The notes below the pieces were generated by a model that was not told the origin of the DNA, did not search any database, and saw only the letters and a program-made list of their open reading frames with translations. From contig CM076272.1 in the NCBI GenBank assembly GCA_038380795.1, positions 744,001 to 808,000 of the forward strand: a DNA stretch of 64,000 nt, read 5' to 3'. Origin of the DNA: Pyrocephalus nanus (lineage: Eukaryota > Chordata > Aves > Passeriformes > Tyrannidae). The translations under genes were made by a program, and so were the position numbers. Below, in pieces: positions 39,702-54,175 of the stretch (within the stretch, counting starts at the first letter, position 1; each line of letters starts with the position of its first letter).

Positions 39702-42700
39702 TTCGGGGGAAAAAAATAAATCACAATTCAGCTGTCAAAACTATCTTTTATGTCCAGCACAATCTTCAGTCCAATCCTGCCTTTCTGCCTGCCTGATGTA
39801 TTCAGAGGTTGTTGCTGGAGTCGCTTCCTCTTGCCTGTCCTATTTAACGAGTGTAATTCAAGAGAATAAAATCAACTATTTCTGCAATAGCAGGAAGGCA
39901 CATAGTGAACTGTGGAATACCAAATCTACCAATTCACTTTATTCAGTGGATACAAATTTTACCCATAATACTTCTCTGTAACTGACTGACACCAAAACAG
40001 AACAAATAATTCAGTAATCACACCTGCACCCGGAACAGTCTGTCTTGTTCAGGACTGAGGTCATCCAGAGAGGGGAGTTTGCAGTGCAGCTGCTGCACTT
40101 TACATAAACACAGAGCTTCCATGGAAATGGGAATGCTTGCTTCTCACCCCTCCTCCCCCTTTTTTTTTTTTTTTTAATATAATTTTCCTATATATTTTGG
40201 AAAACTGTAAGTTTTGTGGGCAGCTGTGTTTTTTTCTAATTTGAGAATGAAATACATCTCGAAATTATTTCCTATTGTAAACAACAGAGCTGTCTGATGA
40301 TTTTAGCACGATATTAACAGAAGGTTGTTAACTATTTTTATAGCATAAGAAACAAAAATTTTAACTAATTCTACTCTTTAAAAGCTGGCAAGACAGAGTT
40401 TTAAAGGAGAAATGCCCAGCAATCCAGATTAAGTGTGCCAAACTGATGTTTTATGCTTCCATGGGTACAGACTCTCAGTGGCAAAATAACCCAGCGTGCA
40501 CTCCCTTCTCACGATGCTGTTACTCCAAAAATGACCCTCCAAATCCACAGCCTTCATTATGCTAAACAAATAGCTCATCATCAGGGAATAGCTACTGGCA
40601 TTTCTCATGTGCTAAATCTATATCCTCCTCACAACACTCCCAGTGCTTCACTTTTATTAAGAGCATTACTCAGTGTGCACCTTCTCAGGACCTGCCAAAA
40701 CCACACTTCAAACATTTCCCAAGCCACGCTGGTAAAGGATGAATGCACAGGATGACCCAAGTTATGCTGATAGCTACCATATAACAGAGACAAGCAAAAA
40801 ATCCTGCAACACCAATCCACGTTCAGTAAACCCCAAGATAACTCAGTTATAGTATCTGTATGTTCATGTTACATTGACCGACATCAAAACAGAGTCAAGC
40901 TCTTATTTTGTAAACACATCAGCAAGGGGGCATCTTTTTTTACCCATGTTCCTGAAACAAGCCACAAAAGATAAATATCAGATGTTTTGGTACTGGCCAG
41001 TCTAGGAGTTCTAGCTGAGCCCACTGAAGCAAGCTGGCAATCCCACTTCAGCAAGCATTCTTAGTGGGACCCATTCAAACTCTCATGCAGGCTGGCAGAA
41101 TGAGCAGGAAGTTCAACAACAAAAAAAAGGAAATATATTTGCACATTTCAATGCATTAATATAATGCAGGACTTCCATTCTTCTTTATTCAAGTTCCTGT
41201 GTATATGTAAAAGAGGATGAAGAAGTAAAATTTTCCATTCCCACTACAGACTGTGCTAGAAACAGCACCAAAAAGGAAAATGTGTCTCTGCCAGTCCAGC
41301 TGAATGTCATCTAGTCAACTCTTATAAAAGGTACTTACTGAAATGAGTGGCACAATCACCATTTTTTCAATTACAAAGAATCCTCTCTGAAGCTAAAAAA
41401 ATGCAACATGGTTGTTTTGCACTATTACTAAGTGTGCTTGCATTACATCAGTGTTTGCATCAAAGCTGGTGGTGCAAAGAGGAGAGCAAAGCCAATTTTA
41501 TGAACTGATGTAATCAAGCCCAGCATCTCTCTGGGGTTTTTTTGTTCCTGTGGCCACAATGACATCAGCCCACGCTGCCTATTCAGTAATGCAGGGCACT
41601 GACAGCTCTTCACCTCTGCTCCCACACTTCTCCATTCTTTGGCTCCTCTTTTATGGTGTCAGGATGTACAAGCAGGAGGACTCCACTTCCTCAAGTCCTA
41701 TTTTAGTGGGACACAACACAACACCTGCCTCAAATTTCTCCCTGCTTGCTCTCAGAGTTTCCAGCTATGGCAGACAACATCAAAACCTGACTGCCAGTGG
41801 GAAGGGGGGGAAGAGAAACCTCAGGAATGTGACTAAGCACAGCTAAACCCGGTAAAGTGGGTCAAGGATTCCCCCCCTGGAACCCACACTGTTCCAGTAA
41901 CAGCTGTAGCTCAGTGCAGCAGATATTTAACATACACAGCCTGACCTGGAAGGATTAGGAAGCTGTTTGTGTGCCCAGCTGGCACTGCAGCCCCACAACA
42001 CCCAGGCTGGAGTTCCATGGGGCATCCCCAGCATCCCCTTTGCTCCCTGTGTTTCAAAAGCTCCCACCAACCTAGGCAAGCGACTCTGCTTTTCTCCATC
42101 AGGTTCTCTGCCTGGAAAGCCAGAGGAATTATACCAGTCTGAAAAAGAAATTACTGAAGAGAAGTCAATTCACTTTGGCTTGACATAATCCAGCCCTGGA
42201 ATTCCCCATCCAATTCATTCCCTCATGGGAGACACAACATCTAGGCCAAAATACATTAGAGAAAATACATTTACACGTGGCAAATATTGTAAAGCTTAGG
42301 GACAAATGTGCTCTGTTACTGAAACTACCAGTGCACACAGAGCAGGTTTTGTGAGTTTTCCTGCTGAGAGATTTCTTGGGTCTGCTCTGCTGTACAGGAC
42401 ACAAACACACCTCTGCACAGTAGTGGGTATCAAAACTCTTCCAAAAAAAAAAGGCAAAAATATCTACCATCAAACCAACCAACCTATTAACCAAACTATC
42501 CCCCCATCTCCACTTCTTTCTCCATGTCTTAAACTAAGAGGAGAAATTAATAAAGAGAAAATAGCAGCATCTTAGATACGTTTCTAGATTGATTTTTTTA
42601 ACCTTTTTCACTGGATTGTATCTTTTGCAAGGTTTAAAGAAGGCAACATTATGGAGCACCCAGACTACAATTAAAGTAACCTTGCCATAGACTGAGAAAA

Positions 42701-43004
42701 TCAAATGCCATCCTCAATAGCTCTGCACATCAGATTATCACAGATTTCTTCTTACCCACTTCATACATTCTTCAGTTGAAGTCAGATAAATAATTTCCAT
42801 ATTTGCCATTATGAAATGTAGACAATAACAAAAATATGATTCTCTGGAGCTGAATTGCCTCCTTCACTCCCTAGAACTGTTATTTTTTTTATTTGCCAAC
42901 TGTCCTTCCCATTAGTAAAAAGTAGCACAATCCCCCCCCATCTGCTATGATTTTTGAGCAGCTTACCAAGTAACAAACAAAGAAATGAATACAGGTATTA
43001 CATT
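39702..43004. other. Non-coding intron or flank
   Basis: Unique sequence with a 16-T run at 40160-40175. No exon or transposon recognised. Confidence 0.6.
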
Positions 43005-43111
43005 TTATAGAATTTATAGGTAATATATAGGTATATTATATTTATACTGCATCTATGTCATCTATATGTCTGCATATTATGGATATATTTATACAGATAT
43101 AAATATACATT
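43005..43111. repeat. Degenerate TATA/TATAGG-rich low-complexity tract
   Basis: Recurring TATAGG, ATATAT and TATTTATA words without a strict period. It is very AT-rich. Confidence 0.8.
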
Positions 43112-46100
43112 CTTTTATCTCTGGATATTACAGATTTCTTCACTAACATGACATGTGGGAGAAGCTGTCAATTTTAAACAGAAAACCCTTAACCCTTCTG
43201 TAAGCCATGCACTTAGAGCCTAAAGGATTTATTTAATATTCTTCTTACTTGCAGCTGACAGACATCTGACAACACAGAAATGTAACATTTCATTTAATTT
43301 CTCCATAGGCTTATTCCACTGAGCCCCAGATGTTTTAGCAAAAGAAAGAGAAAGATGCTCCACATTTTTGGGGTGGGGGATGGGAAATTCATTTAAAACA
43401 AATGTCCCTTGCTTTATTAATTTACACCAAAAAAAAGAGGAGGCATTAATTTTTAAAAGCAAATAAAAAATAAGTAGTAAATCATTCTTGTTGATTACCT
43501 TGCTTGTATCTTTTTTCTTCCTTTTTTTTTTTTCTTTTAATGTGTGCAGAAACCAGATGGAAGTTTCTAGAGGACATTCCATGGCATCCTCCTAAACTTA
43601 CCAGCATATCAATTCTTTTCCCTCTGACAGAAAGAAGCCAAATTGCTACAGAAGACACGAATCTCTTTCTAGGTTCATGTCACATGAATTAAGCAGTATA
43701 TAATGAAATGCAACTGGAGAAGATTATAATAATCCCTGAAATGCACTGTAAGGTAACTGTGCTCCATTTCACTGCCCAGGCCTGCCAGCAGCTTTGATGT
43801 CATGCCTTTATTTCACCTGTGATATCAGGGAAACTCTGCAGAGGTTTTTTTCCAGACCAAGCAGATTGTACCAGAGGTGGAGGTGACACAAGGAGGGGTT
43901 TCTAACACAATGTCCCACCTTTCCCAGCTCTTCCCAGCAGCTCAGGTGAACCTGCCCCGTGTCCCTGGGCAGGGTGGGCACAGCTAACACTGCCAGGTGT
44001 CCTGAACTTCATCCCTCTCAGCTTGGTTCCTTTCCCAGTCAAACTGTGTGCAGTTCCCACAGGGGAACATTTACAGAGGCACTTCTGAAGTGCCTGGACT
44101 GCACCAGTGAAGTCCTTCAAATAACCAAACCCAGCATTTCAGAAAGCTGGTAGGAGTGAAGATCAAAGTGATGCAAAACCAGTGAGAGGAGAGGAAAACA
44201 TGTAATTTAAGGAAGCACAACCTTTCCACAGAACATCTTGGCCAACAGCAGAAATCTGCTGAAAAAGAACTGAGTGTGATGGTGGGTTATTTACCTTAAA
44301 GGTATTTAAGCTCTTTTTGCACTTCAGTGTGCTCAAGATTGCATTTAGTCTGAAATGCAGAGTGTAAGCAAGACAGCTGGAGAGAGATGAGTTATGGGCT
44401 GTTTTGGAAGAAAAGGAAGTGTGATATAAAACCACTATTGCCTGATAACATAGATATTATCATAGTCTAGAGGGAAAAAAACCCATCTTTACCCTGACTA
44501 CAAGTGACTGAATTCTGCTCAAGGACAAAGTATTTCCAATGTTTACCTGGCAGAATTTCATCAACACAGTAGTTAGAAGACTAACCCTTTATGTTGTCAG
44601 TTAATGAAGAATCAAATATCATTTGTACACCTGAGCAAGACATAGCATCCTTCCAGAAAAGGCAAAGGTGCTCCACAGTGATACAGCAGAGCATCCAGCA
44701 CATGAATAAAACAAAAATGCATCCAGAGTGCACAGACCAACATTCCACTGAGAGACTGTCCTCCTGCAGAAGCAAAAAGCTGTTCAAGTCCAGAATAGAA
44801 CAATCTCTGCCTAAACCTCCAAGGGAGCAATTGTGGTACTGACTGGAAGGACTCTGGGCAGCACAGGAGAAAACCAGACCCAATTTATCAGTCAGAAAAT
44901 GTACTGGGGGTTCCAACTGGAAGTGAATTAATCTCCAGGCTGGAGACAAAGCAGGGGAACTGCCCATAAACAGAGGAGCAGTGTTATTATACCAGGCTGC
45001 AAAAAACAGAAAACTTCATGTAATGACACAGGAACAGTGCCTGGCAAAATGAGCCCTGAGCTTCAACTGGTACATCTGTGACGTAAATTAATTGGAACAT
45101 TTCCCGCTGAGACAGAACCAAAACAGGGAAACCCACGCTGAGAGGAGCACGAGAGGCCTGACACAGAAGAGGAGGAAACAAAACCTCGTCATTGTCTCTC
45201 CCTCTCCCTTTTCAGATACTCATCTACCCAAGATGTCAAACAGATGATGTGCCAGGGCAGCACCACAGCAGAGAAGGGATCCCCCATCCCAACCTCCTGC
45301 TCTGTAACTGCCTGGCGTGGGGGGCATCCTAAGGATTGGATCACAGTTCGAGCTTCAAATGGAGCACAAAAGCTTTTAATCCACTGTGAAAAACAATGGA
45401 CTAATTAACACTTGAGCAGACCTCAGGGCCCACAGGAGATCACTGTCACTCATACAGCATTTACAGAAGTCAGAAACAGCTTCAGCAGAGAGCCAGCAGA
45501 GATGTACTCCGTGTAGGACAGCCAGATGTTCCTGATGGCTGGTGCTGCTCAGGGCACACCAAGTATTTAAAAAAAAAAAACACCTCAAAAACAGGGATCC
45601 CAAACTGTGCACACAATTTGCACGGTGCTGCTCAAGAATCCCTGGAAGCTTTTCCCAGATAAATCAGGTTTCTAGATGAACATGTACTTTTTTCCATCTC
45701 TGAAGTCACATCTCTGTGATTACTCATGTAACAGGGTAAAAGGAGAAGACTGACTTGGTCCATCTGCTGCTTGCTGCAGTACAGTCCCTTCCCCACCCCC
45801 ATTATTTCTGCTGAGGTTCTTTAGGAGCTGCTGCACTGGAAATTAAATATGGGAAGAAACCTTCCATTTTGTCTTACATTGCCATTTACAGAACACAGGT
45901 GGCAAAATTGGGTATGTTATAACACTGCCTTTATTGGGCTTTAATTTACCTAAATCTTAAAAGCTTTTGTGCATGTTTGTTTACCAATGATCAGAAAATA
46001 AATTCAGTTTCCTTACATAGCTCCATCCCCAAATATAAATAATGCAGTGCAGTCAATATTCTCCAGATCCTTCGGAAATTCTCACTCCAGACAAGTGATT

Positions 46101-48528
46101 TTTATTTCTGAAGCAGATACCGACCAATATTCCAAGATAGAGTGGACTCCCTGTTCAGATTATCTAAATCTCCCTTATAAAAACATTTCTTAACCACAGG
46201 AAGGCAATTTTTGATGGAGAAGGAGAAGAAACCCTGCCATCTTCCCCAAGGAATTTGTTGAGTTTAGATTAGCTTATGGGTGCACATCTGTGTACCTTAA
46301 GAATACTGTCAGTGTCACAGGAAAAGAAAATGTGGCTTCTCTAATTGCATATTTCACCTGAGACATCAGAAAGAAAGCATAATTTCAATTCTATGATCTG
46401 CTTATAGGGACACAACAAAACAAATATTATAAATAATATCAGGCAAGCAAAGACACTAAACCACTGACTCCCTCTGCTGAACCCTGAACAGAGGGGTTAC
46501 CTCAGGAACAAACACTGAAGAGATGCCTGGGGAGAAATTTAAACTGCAATCAGTCCTTCTCTAGAATATATGAACATCTCCAGACGACCAGAAACAAACC
46601 TTTAAAGTCTAACCTGAAACAAGATCTCTGCTGAATGTTGAACACTTACAGACTGCCACCAGAGCAGCTGCCTAAGCAAGGCCTTCACAATCCACCCCAG
46701 GACAGGCACCTGCCTTGTTTTAGCCACATTCAGCATCTCAGTTTGCTTTCCTAAAACAAGGAAAGGTTTTCAAATTACTCCCAAACATGAAATAGCAGAG
46801 AACTGCCTGGCAGCTCCCTGCAGGCATTTGTCCCTGAATGAGGACAGGGAGCAGAGTGGTAACACAGCCACTGGTGCTCAAAAAGGCCAGGATTTACTCC
46901 ATTAGCAGTGCTGTCCCCCTGGACTATTCCAAATGCACTGACAACTGAGCCAAATAAAACAGCTTGCAGACAAACTCTACCTGAGCAGTGCTTCTCTTGA
47001 CCTTGCAGGCACCTGGGAGACCCAGCTGATGGCTGGGAGCACTCACACCCAAAAATACTGCAGTGCTACCTGACTTGGCCAGGTCATGGAGAGAGAGTCA
47101 CTGACAACTGCAGATGAGATAATGCCAGCAGCTGGCTGCTGGTAAGAACACAGCATTTCCTATGGAAGAGTCCTGCAGGACAAAGGCTTCCAGCAGTGAT
47201 CACCACTGAACCCTTGAACTAGTTTGGACAACCAGGTAATTAGCATAATTTAGCTAATTTACATGTAACTAGATATAAAGTAATACATTTGCTACGTTTT
47301 AATATTATTTTCTCAAGTTTTCTGTCTAGATTCCTTAAACTCAGTTTAGAACAATTCAGTAATTGCAAAATATTTAAGGGCTGATACATTCTCAAACGAA
47401 GAAAAGGTCAAAAGCAAGTCCAGGATCACCTGATGCTGTTCCAGGGACCAGAAAAGCACCACCCTCTCCTGCTTGCTGCTCAGAGTTAACTGGAATTTTC
47501 CCCTCTTCCGTGTGCCAGTGGACAGATGGTAGCAAGGTACAAACCTCACAGTGGACACAGATCAGCTGCAGGGAGAGGGAACTTGGAAATTGTTCCACTG
47601 TACCCAGATCCACGTCAAGAGTTCAGGAACAAACCACCAGCTCTTGGAAAACACAAGTATATTTATAAGGATGTATAAATGGATGTATTAGTGTATTCCC
47701 ATCTACTTTTATAAGTTATTTTTTTAAATGCACAGAAGGGGCAAGGATTTTATTTCAATAGCAGCTGTAATTGCCCACACTGAGCAAGGAAGGTAAAACA
47801 TGCAGGTGGTGAAACACATTTCTCCAATGCTGTGCACACGTGAAGGACAGCGCCTCATGATTTACAGCATGTACAAAGTCATCACAAGAGAGACTTCCTC
47901 TGACAAGAACATTCACCAATTTCCTGATTCCTCCAGTTAGGCACACAATGATAGATGCAGAGAAAGCTTTGGTCTGAATTTTTTCACCATAGGAATACTC
48001 AAGGTCCAGAAAACAGCAAAGGTGGGCCTTTTCAGCTGTCAAGATCTCTTACTGTAAAAATCATAAGGAGGGAACTCCATTCAATCCGTTCTGAAAAGTT
48101 GGTCAAATCACTGCTTTCTTACCCTGAACTAACAAGCAATTCTTATTTTGAAATTTCACTGGATGTAAACCAGAACAATTAAAGCTACAGCTTTTATTAT
48201 TACCAAAAATAAACTGAAATATTCACTGTTTCTTCAACACCCTGGACTTCTAAAAAAAGGTAACAGAAAGGTGTTTACTGGTGTTTGGGGTCCCCCCCCT
48301 CTTTTGTCACTGCATTTTTCTTAAAACTGATTTGTTTCTGTAATTTGAAATGCAAAAATGTAATTGTTTTAGGAAAATTATTAATAAAAGGTTCCTGATA
48401 GTTTTGTAATGAATGAAGGGGAGAAATTAGACAAGATGTTTTTCAAACCAGAGTTTCAACCAATTAAATTTGTCCTTTAAATCATCATTTAAAAACCCTC
48501 CTATTTTATCCTCATAAACCCAGGAAAG
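43112..48528. other. Non-coding intron or flank
   Basis: Unique sequence. At 47235-47300 there is a cluster of ATTAG/TAATT homeodomain-like words (GGTAATTAGCATAATTTAGC). No exon or transposon recognised. Confidence 0.6.
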
Positions 48529-48674
48529 TGGTGGAGTCACCACCCCTGGAAGGGTTCAATAAATGAGTCAGTGGCACTTCACAATTTGGTTTAGTGAGCA
48601 CGGTGGGGTTTGCTCAGAGGTTGGACTTGCTAATACTGGGAGGTATTTTCCAACATTAATGACTCTAGGATTGT
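48529..48674 (+). mobile_element. CR1 LINE 3' end, best-preserved copy in the window
   Basis: The motifs follow the avian CR1 3' region closely and in order: GGTGGAGTCACCACCCCTGG, AAGGGTTCAATAAATGAGT, GTGGCACTTC, TGGTTTAGTGAGCACGGTGG, GGTTGGACTTGCTAATACTG, TTTTCCAACATTAATGACTC and TAGGATTGTA. It is 5'-truncated, as most CR1 copies are, and carries no ORF. It lies in plus orientation, opposite to OTUD7A. Confidence 0.88.
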
Positions 48675-51600
48675 ATTCACTTAAGCTGCATAACTGATTT
48701 TAGGAAGACAATCAGCACTGATTTAAAGGCTTCAGCTGATGGAAACCCCATCAAATTCCAGAAGGTTAATGAGACTTGCAACTGAAGAGTTGGTGAACTT
48801 TCTTCCAGTCTGCTTTATCTACCTCCAGTTTCCAAGTCACAGATCTTATTACACCATCCCTATGCTTAGAAAGATATTCCCACTATCATAAGTCATTTTC
48901 TCTGTTCTGGTAATTTTAGACAACAATTAGATCTCCTCTTATCCTTTTTCTTTTATGAATAGTTAATTTTTAGTTTTGCAAAGCTTTTCTTGTAAGCACG
49001 GACAGCAGAAACTCCTTGTGTCAGCTCACACAGATGCACACACCGCTCCTCCAGCACCAACAACCTGCTTTCAGAAAGAAATCCTACCAGATTTCACTTC
49101 AGCTTTCAGCCCCCACTTAGACAGCAGTACAGCCAGCGGGCACAGCTCGTGTGTGCCAGTGCAGCCCCTGTGGCACTGAGGACAAGGGCCCTGGCAGTCA
49201 CACCTGCAGCCACTGCCACCCTCTGCATTCCCCCTGTTCCTGGCACTCTGCACTGGCAGCTGGCACCATGCCATGCACTTCCATGTCCCCCTGCCTCTTT
49301 AACCTGGGCACTGTCAGGCACAGGAGGAGATTATTTTTTAAGATATTTCTTTTGTCTGGCAGTAGTTAGTGCACCTCATAAAAAGATAATTGTTTTTTCA
49401 CTCACAGAGGGCAGCCTAAAGCCTGTTAGGAAACACTGCAGTTATAAATACAGAGCCATCCAAAGTGCAGGATGGTGTCCCCCACACTTGCACGGGTGGG
49501 GTGTGAGCCTTCCCAGGTCTGACCTCACATGGACCTTCCCAAAACAAACCTCACAGGTTTGTGAAGGGCCCTCCTATCCAAACCAGCACCAGGCAAAACT
49601 TTCAAAGAGTGTCTGCAAAGCAGAAATACATCTGCTGAACTGGAAGAGCAACTGATAAACAGCAAGTTTATCTTCAAAAGCACTGGTATAAATAGGAAAA
49701 AAAAAAAATCTTCTGGGGCCACTCTTTTTGGAGATCTCAGAAATGTTCAAGTTATAACTTTAAAATTGAGATCTAAGTGACTTTATTACAAAAGACTGCA
49801 TTGTAATGAGTACACACAACACACTGAGCTATAAAACTACAGATACATTTTCTTTTATCACTTCCTAATTTCTTAGTCCTTGGATTTCCAACCAAAATCT
49901 TTTGCTAAAGTAAAAATTCATACTTCAAGAGCTACATTGTTTGCCTGTTGTACAAATAAACAAACTGCACTTGTCAGAAAAATGGAACAGCTTTTACTGT
50001 GCTGTGTGGATTGCAGGGAAGGCCTTTTTCAGTCAAACTGCTGGAAATGTAAGATGAATTTTTATTACCAAGTATGTTCTGAAAAGACATAAATTACTTT
50101 TCCTTGGAATAAAGCCCCAGTTTGTCTTCTTTAGAATGATGTATACAGGAACTGCTGATAACAGCAGACAACCCAACACTGGGGCACAGTTAGTGGGGTT
50201 TAATTCCAAAAAGGATTAATATGTTCCTTGGCAGGGCATCCAGTAAAGAATGAAAAAGACCCTAGTATGGTTTTCCCTCTCTAAAGTCAAAATGGCAACA
50301 ATAAAACTCTTCTTTATTCTGTTTTAGTTGTATCCTAGCAGGTGTGAACCTTCCCATCTCACAAATCAGCCTCGATATTTTGTCCCCCATTTATTGCAAA
50401 GAGCAAGAGAAATGCTGATTCCTTTCACAACACCCATTTTTGCAGGTAAGCATCCTTTCAGTAAACTGAGCACTTAAGTTCAACAGGATATTATTTAGAC
50501 ACTGGAAAACTGAAAATATTTAGTGTCTTGCAGTGTTTCTGGTAGAATCTGTTGTGTCCCTAACAGTGGGCAAGGCTGTCTGGGAAAGCTGTGAAGTCAA
50601 CTCTTACTAAGCCTGGAGGGAAACTTGTATTTTAGTATTCCAAATTAATTAAATGATCACAGCTCATTAAAGGGGTTATTTAAATTCCTTCCCTTTAAAT
50701 GGCAATAGAACCACGTGACAAATATTCCACAAATAGGAATATATTGATGACTGCAAGGAAAACCAGCTCTGCTAAAACTGGCCTAAAATAAAGTTCCTCT
50801 CCCCTGTGCGTAGACAGGGGATGGTGGGAAATGAATTAACCAGGAGTTAATTCCTTTCCTACTCCTTTCCTAGCTGCTCAAATACCTAATTTGCTCCTTT
50901 GCTGAAAACCTTGGAAATACACAGAATTCATTTTTTAAGCCCTTAGCAGAAGCTTTTTCTTCCTCAACCTGAGGAAGCAAACATGTCCAATCCTGTTTGG
51001 ACTTTGATATTCCAAAAACCAACACAGCAGGCTCCAGCTGTGTTCATTGCCACGTTCCAATTCTTCCTGCTTTTGCATTTAGAGTGGTATTAGCTGCCAA
51101 AATATGTTTCAAGCTTGCAGATAGGAAAACACCTTCTAAAATTAACAGTAAAACAGCCAGAGAAACAAAGTTGTTGCCTTGGTGAACCAGCAATTAATGC
51201 AGAATCAGAGAATACTGTCAGAGGTGTAAATGTTACCTGAAGACAAGCTGGTAAACCAAGTTACCAACATACAGTCCCAAAATCCTCTTGGCCTTTGTTC
51301 AATCCACCAGATTATTGAGAAGACAGAGTCCTGAGTTACAGACTACAGGATAGCAGGGAAGGGGGGAGGATGCAGAATTACAAGGAAGGTAACAGAAATA
51401 ACACCGTTATTCACAGGGAATCCTCCATCCAATTCCTAGAGAGGAAAACAAATCCAAAACCTTCCTGAAACACAACAGCTCCTAAATCAAAGCTACTGTA
51501 GTAATGCAAGTATTTTTAATGTAGTCACTTGCTACATCCCCTTTCCTATCAGAAGATCCCATTTTAGAGTCCCCAGAGCTCAGAATTTTCACTTTTGCAT

Positions 51601-54064
51601 TCCATGTCTCTCTGACCACAGCCACACTCAGCTTTGGGAGAGAGGCAATTACAGATACAGATGGAAAGCTGGACATGACTGCCACTGGCAGCTCCCCCAG
51701 CAAAGCAGTCCCTGTGGCAGAGCAGGAGCACCCTGGGCAGCAGCACCTCTGCCCCTCTCTCCTCAGGAGCAGCAGCTCTGGGGTAGTGCCCTCAACACTT
51801 GATTTGCTTCAGCACCTGAGAAAACAGCTCAGCTCATCCATCAAAAGCACCTTCTCAGACACCCACAACAAAACCACCCCCAGCACTGCAGGCAAAATAT
51901 ATGTGTACCAAGAAAAAAAATAATCATTTCTGACAGATGAGCAGCTTTTTAGAAAAATAAGACTGTTATCATTTAATTATTTGATTTGCACACCATCTTT
52001 AACTCCCCAGTTGCAGATTGCTGTAATGCACCAGACTGAAAGTTCATTAAGTTCTGTCTCAAACCCCCAGCCTAAGCTGTCACATGACAGTGTAATTCTT
52101 GTTTGAATAATAAAATCCATTTTAAACTTAACTGGATGACATACTAAGAAAGAATTTATTTTCAAAGGTTTTGAAACCTATAGAAAAGGGCATGGTGAAG
52201 TATTCAGTAATACAAATTTACACTTCTTTACTCAAAGTATTTGTTTCCCACTCTTAGAATACCTGTTACAGCTATTTTGGCAGGGCATCCTTTCAGGAAG
52301 ATACAGCACCAGGGTTTCCTTTCTTTAGTTGTTTTGATTTAGGTATTTTTCCCTGTTGAATTCAATTCTCACTTAGCCTTAACTATCAGATTTCATTCTT
52401 CAATACACAGAATCTCCTATATCAAAGTTGATTGCCTTTCAGAAAGGCATCTCATCAAACTCACAGCTCTTTCTAAAGTAAAAACACACCAACCAATTAG
52501 AAAACCTTGTGCTCTCAGCACTTGAAATTCTTTCAGATTTATAACCTGGCCTATTAAAAAAAGATAAACTATTCCAGCCTAGTCTTAATGTGTCCGCCCA
52601 AACCATGAAATATCTACGAAATACACACCATTACCTTTTTTTTAATCTTGTCCTAAACAATTTCCTACATAATCTGTTTATTCTGTTATCTGGAGCACAA
52701 CCCAAACTGGGTGTTACCTCTGCCATCCAACAGCTGCAGCCCATTCATGGGATTTCTGAACAGGCAGAAGTATAAATTCCTCAGAGAAAGCTATATCCCA
52801 TCACCTAAGTCAAGCTCCCTTGGACTTTCTAAAATGTAGAAAAGTGAAATACCGTTGACAAAAAATATATATATATTCATCAGAACTATGATTAAAAAAA
52901 ACGGTGTGAGAAACAGCCAGCTGGAACTTCCAACAACTACTGCTTCTCACACTCTGGAAGGAGTGAAAATTATGCCAGTGATTTAAGGCAAAGAGCAAGT
53001 TTTATCCCTCCTAAGCTGTAAGTATGTCTCTTCCTGTGTTCCTTCTCTAAGAGCTGGGGACATGCCCAGAGCCTGTGGCCATCAGGACATGCCTGCAGGG
53101 ATGTGCTGCTGTGCTTTCTCACCCTTCCCTGCCCTGACACACAACTGCTGCTTCATCCTGGGGCCTTCCCAGCACAGGGACTTACCTTTAGCTCTGCTTT
53201 GTGCCTTAACGACTCTGCACTTATTGTACAGCTGTTGATATGTATAATTAAAGAAACAACAAATTTCTGAGAGAGCTGGGACTGCTGAGCTTGTTTTGTG
53301 GCTTTGGAGAGGTGGGGGATGACAGATTTTGCTGACAGTTGCTCTTGGATAGCATTGAAACGTGACACAAAAATGGTTCATGAAATGCATAATAATTTCT
53401 CCATGGCACTGGAAAATAACACTGTTCTCTTCCCAAATTACACATGAAAATAGAAGAACACTTCATGATAGCTGCTTTCTGCAAAGCTCACAGAAATGGC
53501 TTCTAGCCCTCACTGTCTGGCCCAAAGCTTAATTCCACTGAGCTGCTGAGAATAAAGGCGAGTGATTAAAGGAATTCAGTGTCACTTCAAATCCTATCTC
53601 TGTGGCACACTGGGAACAATATCATAGATTAGCATCCCTAATGTATTTTGGAACTCCAGCGCTGTCTGCAGCACAGCCCAGCCCAGAAATCTGGTTGACA
53701 GACTTCACTCCACATTTGTCTGTGGTTGGAGGCCACTGGTTCCACATAAAGCTGCACTGATCTGATTGTAATGCCTCCCAGCACAGAATGTGCTGGCTCT
53801 GATTTCCAGTGCTCAACAGCAGTAACAGGTTAAATATGCAACTGTGCTGAGCTATCAGGTAAAACTGACTATTTTAAAGACTATTTCCCCTTCCAAAACA
53901 CAAGCATCTGTCTGTCAGTCTCTCCTCTGTACAGATGCAACAACTTCCTTTTATTTGTAGATGTTTTCTTGATTATGAAATCTAAAAGAGTCAGCACATA
54001 CTGTAACTTTTACTTTCCAATCCAGGCAATTATGGGAACACAGAAGTTAACACCAAAAATACCC
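48675..54064. other. Non-coding intron or flank
   Basis: Unique sequence. The frame at 49149-49655 (168 codons) is Ala/Pro/Cys-rich by composition and has no recognisable domain. No transposon recognised. Confidence 0.6.
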
Positions 54065-54175
54065 ATAATAATAATAATAATAATAATAAATATAAATAAT
54101 AAAATATAAATAATAAATATAATAAAATAAATATAATACTAAATTAAATAAATAAATAAATAAATCTAGTAAAAA
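54065..54175. repeat. (AAT)n/(AAAT)n compound microsatellite
   Basis: About eight ATA units lead into mixed AATA, AAAATA and AAATA words and end in (AAAT)n. It is purely A/T apart from one C. Confidence 0.95.

Noticed and set aside
49149..49655. 168-codon plus-strand frame
   Set aside because: Ala/Pro/Cys-rich composition with no domain, no splice-site support and an overlapping opposite-strand frame. Taken as chance.
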